A stretch of DNA of 16,335 bases from an uncultured bacterium. Its GTDB lineage: Bacteria; Cyanobacteriota; Vampirovibrionia; Gastranaerophilales; Gastranaerophilaceae. The stretch covers positions 1 to 16,335 of the forward strand of contig URXH01000040.1 of NCBI GenBank assembly GCA_900551675.1. The letters are read 5' to 3'. Below, piece by piece: positions 13,947 to 16,335 of the stretch. The notes beneath the pieces were generated by a model. The model worked only from the letters and a program-made list of their open reading frames with translations. It was not told where the DNA came from and searched no databases. Both the position numbers and the translations under genes were made by a program. The first letter of the stretch is position 1, and each line of letters begins with the position of its first letter.

Positions 13947-14005
13947 ATCCTCGCCCGACGTGTGTTTTTCGGGGGGGGGGCGGTTCTCAGCTCTCTTAAA
14001 TCCAT
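13943..14005 (-). CDS. Short frame from the strong prepilin gene start (20 codons, phase-off form)
   Basis: ATG 14005 has a perfect AGGAGG (14013-14018) seven bases upstream and a consensus promoter. In the sequence as given it reads MDLRELRTAPPPKNTRRARI and stops at TGA 13943, because the C10 tract shifts the frame. With 8 or 11 C it would instead read ...APPPEKHTSGEDLSLFPSCC and continue in the FTLAE prepilin frame. I list it as the off-phase start of that gene rather than as an independent peptide gene. Confidence 0.5.
   Translation of the reverse strand: MDLRELRTAPPPKNTRRARI
13971..13980 (-). repeat. C10 tract (G10 on the plus strand) within the prepilin 5' coding region
   Basis: Ten identical bases beginning nine codons after a well-supported ATG, in an AT-rich genome. 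The remaining frame matches the prepilin at 8 or 11 C. This is the form of known slipped-strand phase-variation tracts. On the C-rich strand it shares the pattern AGCTG-GA...GC10GA with the second tract at 15999-16008. Confidence 0.85.
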
Positions 14006-14030
14006 AATTTTGCCTCCTGTTTTTTATTCT

Positions 14031-14059
14031 ATTATTTACTATTTTTAAACTTTTGTCAA
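14031..14059 (-). promoter_or_regulatory. Strong promoter of the prepilin gene
   Basis: On the minus strand a perfect TTGACA (14054-14059) is followed after 17 bases by AATAAT (14031-14036). Predicted transcription starts about 18 bases before ATG 14005, so the leader holds just the AGGAGG. It begins five bases from the left target duplication of repeat element copy 2. Confidence 0.65.
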
Positions 14060-14071
14060 GCTTTAAACTAT

Positions 14072-14223
14072 GGGACTTATATCACAGTTTACACCAAACA
14101 ACATCTTAAATGTCCCCCTGAACTTGTTTCAGGGTCTATCAACAGAGAGATTCCGAAACAAGTTCGGAATGACTGTATGACTCTATTTTGAATACATTTG
14201 GTGTAAACTGCGATATAACTCCC
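14072..14223. mobile_element. MITE-like element, copy 2 (152 bp)
   Basis: Terminal inverted repeats of 27 bases (14072-14098 and 14197-14223) with two mismatches; the outer part reads GGGA[C/G]TTATATC[A/G]CAG. The perfect 8-bp duplication TAAACTAT flanks it (14064-14071 and 14224-14231). Two internal hairpins match copy 1 in position: 14116-14134 (CCCTGAA/TTCAGGG) and 14150-14170 (ATTCCGAA/TTCGGAAT). The second stem differs from copy 1 at two pairs, both compensated. It has no coding capacity. It lies between ilvD and the prepilin promoter; its terminal C (14223) is read as the last base, G, of the ilvD stop codon TAG. Confidence 0.88.
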
Positions 14224-15881
14224 TAAACTATTGCTCCATGTGAAGCATCTTTAACATTTCGTGCATATTTATAGAGATAACCTGATTTAACTTTCGGTTC
14301 AAATGGTTTGAGATTGTTTCTGCGTTTTTCAAGTTCTTTTGCATCGACAAGAAGTTCTATTGAGCGGTTCGGAATATCAATTTTGATTTTGTCTCCGTCT
14401 TCTATCAGTGCAATAATTCCTCCGTTTGCAGCTTCAGGGCAGATATGGCCGACACAAATTCCTCTTGTTGCTCCTGAAAATCTTCCGTCTGTTATAAGTG
14501 CGCATTTTTTCCCTAATCCTTTGCCTACCAGAAGAGATGTGGGTGCAAGCATTTCCCGCATTCCCGGGCCGCCTTTGGGGCCTTCATAACGGATTACTAT
14601 TACATCTCCTTCGCGAATTTCATCGCTTTCAAGTGCTTTCATTGCCGCTTCTTCGCTGTCAAAAGTCTTTGCGTTTCCTTCAAAAACACGACATTGAGGA
14701 TCAACTCCGGAGGTTTTAATTACACAGCCGTCTTTTGCCAGATTTCCGTAAAGAACGGCAAGACCAGCCTCGGTATATTTTGATTGGTTGTAATCCGGTA
14801 TAATTGAATTTTCTTTGAAGGCGTGTTGTGCTATTTCATTAATCGTTAAGCCTGATGCTGTTATTGTATTTTTCAGTAACCCTTCACCTGCATTTAGTGA
14901 TTTTAGAACAGCCGGTACTCCGCCGGCATTATGAAAATCAGCCATTGTTAAAGTTGATGACGGGTTAATTTTTACTATTTGGTGAATTTTTTTGCTTAAT
15001 TCTTCAAAATCATCAAGAGTTATATTTATTTCGCCTGCATTTGCAATTGCAAGAATATGCAGAAATGTGTTTGTAGAGCCGCCGAGAGCTAAATCTGCAA
15101 TGATAGCATTTCTAAGACTGTCTTTAGTTATAATATCTGATGGTTTTAAATCCTGTTTTACAAGTTCAACAACCTGCATTCCGCTTTCAAAAGCTATTCT
15201 TCGTTTTTTAGCCGAAACAGCAGAAGATGATGCGCAGTAAGGAAGACTCATCCCCATAACTTCGGCAAGGCATGCCATAGTGTTAGCCGTATACATTCCC
15301 TGACATGCGCCTGCTGACGGGCAGGATTCTTCTTCTAACGCAAGAAGTTCTTCTTCTTGTATTTCTCCATTTCTGAATCTTCCGACAGCTTCAAAAGAAC
15401 CTGTTACCATTGTTAATTTGTGATGTCCTCTGCATTCTCCGTCAAGCATCGGACCTGCTGTTACAAGAATTGCAGGGATATTTAAACGTAATGCGCCGAT
15501 GAGCATTCCGGGGGTGATTTTGTCGCAGTTTGAAAGCAATACAATTCCGTCAAGCTGATGCGCTTCTGCAACAGTTTCTATACAGTCCGCAATTAAATCG
15601 CGCGAAGGCAGAGAGTATCTCATTCCGCTATGCCCCATTGCTATCCCGTCACAAACGGCAGGAACTCCGAAAACAAAGGCCTGACCGCCTCCTGTATGAA
15701 TTCCCTTTTCTATCTGGCGCTCGAGATCCCTCATTGAGATATGTCCGGGAACTAAATCCGAAAAAGAGCTTGCAATACCGATAAATGGTGAATTTATATT
15801 TTTTTTACTAACCCCTGTTGCCATTAAAAGCCCGCGGTGCGGAGTTCTGGCTATCCCTTTTTTTATAATATCGCTTTTCAT
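14223..15881 (-). CDS. ilvD: Dihydroxy-acid dehydratase, [4Fe-4S] (E. coli-like) class
   Basis: Dehydrates 2,3-dihydroxy-isovalerate and 2,3-dihydroxy-3-methylvalerate to the 2-oxo acids, the third step of valine/isoleucine synthesis. The 552-residue product has the usual length. It starts MKSDIIKKGIARTPHRGLL, and has DGIAMGHSGMRYSLPSRDLIADC, the cluster-binding NCDKITPGM (cysteine near 119), CPSAGACQGMYTANTM (cysteine near 193) and late DGRFSGATRGICVGHICPEA. Where [2Fe-2S] plant/yeast-type enzymes have a third cysteine (PCN/TCN) it has VPGH, as in E. coli IlvD, so an oxygen-sensitive [4Fe-4S] cluster is inferred. A TTG at 15902 is in frame, but ATG 15881 gives the family N-terminus. It has no SD; TATAAT ends six bases before the ATG. 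The stop TAG was partly created by repeat element copy 2. No other ilv gene is present here. Confidence 0.96.
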   Translation of the reverse strand: MKSDIIKKGIARTPHRGLLMATGVSKKNINSPFIGIASSFSDLVPGHISMRDLERQIEKGIHTGGGQAFVFGVPAVCDGIAMGHSGMRYSLPSRDLIADCIETVAEAHQLDGIVLLSNCDKITPGMLIGALRLNIPAILVTAGPMLDGECRGHHKLTMVTGSFEAVGRFRNGEIQEEELLALEEESCPSAGACQGMYTANTMACLAEVMGMSLPYCASSSAVSAKKRRIAFESGMQVVELVKQDLKPSDIITKDSLRNAIIADLALGGSTNTFLHILAIANAGEINITLDDFEELSKKIHQIVKINPSSTLTMADFHNAGGVPAVLKSLNAGEGLLKNTITASGLTINEIAQHAFKENSIIPDYNQSKYTEAGLAVLYGNLAKDGCVIKTSGVDPQCRVFEGNAKTFDSEEAAMKALESDEIREGDVIVIRYEGPKGGPGMREMLAPTSLLVGKGLGKKCALITDGRFSGATRGICVGHICPEAANGGIIALIEDGDKIKIDIPNRSIELLVDAKELEKRRNNLKPFEPKVKSGYLYKYARNVKDASHGAIV

Positions 15882-15887
15882 AAGATA

Positions 15888-15893
15888 ATTATA
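15888..15893 (-). promoter_or_regulatory. -10 box of ilvD, consistent with a leaderless transcript
   Basis: A perfect TATAAT on the minus strand followed by six bases and then ATG 15881, with no SD. Initiation seven bases after the hexamer would put the first transcribed base on the A of the start codon. The -35 region (CTAGCA at 17 bases) is weak. Confidence 0.4.
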
Positions 15894-15903
15894 CATCAAC
15901 AAC

Positions 15904-15932
15904 TTGAAAATGCTAGAAATATATGTTAATAT
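15904..15932 (+). promoter_or_regulatory. Promoter of the right-end poly-G gene
   Basis: TTGAAA (15904-15909), 17-base spacer, TAATAT (15927-15932) with an extended TG-T before the -10. Predicted transcription starts near 15939, about 30 bases before ATG 15971. Confidence 0.55.
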
Positions 15933-15970
15933 AAATAATAAGAATCAGAAATAAGCGGAAGGAGCAAAGT

Positions 15971-16335
15971 ATGGAAAGTTTATTACGAAGTATTAATCGG
16001 GGGGGGGGCACTCCCAGCTAGCAGAGGACAATAAGTCAGGAAGTCGAGTTGTTTACATTAATGTTATTGCGCATTTATTGCGCAATCTTGAATATGTCCT
16101 AAAAAGATCGCGCAACATGTATGCGTTGACAGGTCTTAATATTCAATTCCTCGCTCTTTTTGGATATGTTGTCGGGCAGGTTTTTATTCGGCTACTAAGA
16201 TACTATGGCACTAATTCAGCAGGAAGAATTGTAAAAATTTTATGCAAAACTAAGGTTTTGGGAGGAACGGCTACGTTGCCCCCTCTCTCTAACTCTCTCC
16301 CCAAAGGGGCGATAGGACAATATATAGAAAATCAT
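15971..16335 (+). CDS. Unknown gene with a G10 tract after ten codons; partial, frame broken as given
   Basis: ATG 15971 has an excellent GGAAGGAG (15957-15964) six bases upstream and a good promoter. As written it reads MESLLRSINRGGGTPS and stops at TAG 16019. With 8 or 11 G in the tract, the frame beginning at CAC 16009 follows: HSQLAEDNKSGSRVVYINV, then AHLLRNLEYVLKRSRNMY, then LTGLNIQFLALFGYVVGQVF. It contains no stop for all 109 codons to the window end. A hydrophobic stretch (NIQFLALFGYVVGQVFIRLL) could be a membrane segment. The last 20 codons overlap a low-complexity CT-rich stretch with a CCCC-AAA-GGGG hairpin, which looks like an intergenic repeat, so the true protein may end or change there. 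I do not recognise the family. It is either a phase-variable gene in the off state, an undercalled tract or a pseudogene. Confidence 0.45.
15999..16008 (+). repeat. G10 tract in the right-end gene
   Basis: Ten G after TAATC and before CACTCC, ten codons into a well-supported gene start. It has the same length as the C10 tract of the prepilin gene and the same one-base offset from the long open frame. Confidence 0.85.
16066..16086. repeat. Perfect hairpin in the right-end open frame
   Basis: ATTGCGCA (16066-16073) and TGCGCAAT (16079-16086) form an 8-base stem with a TTTAT loop; each arm is itself nearly palindromic (TTGCGCAA). It lies inside the long open frame, with no T-run after it, so it is not a terminator. 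Confidence 0.5.

Noticed and set aside
14308..15784. Several plus-strand frames inside ilvD
   Set aside because: Antisense shadows of a highly conserved enzyme; none has recognisable domains or start signals.
16278..16310. Terminator at the right edge (CCCC-AAA-GGGG)
   Set aside because: Short GC hairpin without a following T-run; it looks like part of a CT-rich intergenic repeat cut by the window end.

Overview
This AT-rich, fully bacterial window most resembles a gut non-photosynthetic cyanobacterium of the Gastranaerophilales/Melainabacteria type. The assignment is inferred from recalled family features, not a search. They are a ribosomal protein L34 with a cyanobacterial-style N-terminus (TLEGT...RVSGFRARM), a prepilin with the FTLAE(I)LITLGIIGVV signature, a TPS-type filamentous adhesin, and a stand-alone AAA+ ATPase with a short N-terminal SFTG motif. 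The [4Fe-4S]-class dihydroxy-acid dehydratase and the CCG-domain iron-sulfur protein fit an anaerobe.

Layout, left to right. Positions 1-328 hold a decayed histidine-kinase ATPase domain, followed by a small secreted protein. gdhA (glutamate dehydrogenase, minus) and a SIMPL-domain membrane-anchored protein (plus) diverge from back-to-back promoters. The SIMPL gene is followed by a small exported protein. A DMT-family transporter and a membrane protein of unknown function run on the minus strand. The 260-bp gap between the transporter and the AAA+ gene carries two palindromes with a TACA-NN-TGTA core, like BlaI/MecI/CopY operators. Then come a bidirectional terminator, an initiator tRNA-fMet with encoded CCA, a second terminator, and an 888-residue beta-solenoid adhesin (minus). 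Next is an rpmH-rnpA-unknown operon (minus) with proC diverging from it.

The right third is the accessory-looking part. Two non-coding elements (138 and 152 bp) have 20-27 bp terminal inverted repeats, two internal hairpins with compensatory base changes, and 8-bp target duplications. This marks them as MITE-like insertions. Each sits on the stop codon of a minus-strand gene (an iron-sulfur oxidoreductase subunit and ilvD), and one supplied the last base of the present ilvD stop codon. Between them lies a prepilin gene broken twice, each time by one base in a homopolymer (a C10 tract just after a well-formed gene start, and an A8 tract after the pilin helix). At the far right a second well-formed gene start runs into a G10 tract after ten codons. 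Past that tract a different frame stays open to the window end. Both 10-base tracts would be in frame at 8 or 11, so this looks like a pair of poly-G/C phase-variable genes, or consistent homopolymer undercalling. Telling these apart is the main open question.

Metabolically, GdhA (ammonia assimilation), ProC (proline) and IlvD (branched-chain amino acids) are amino-acid biosynthesis genes. The adhesin, prepilin and small exported proteins are surface functions. The rpmH-rnpA pair and initiator tRNA are core translation and RNA processing.
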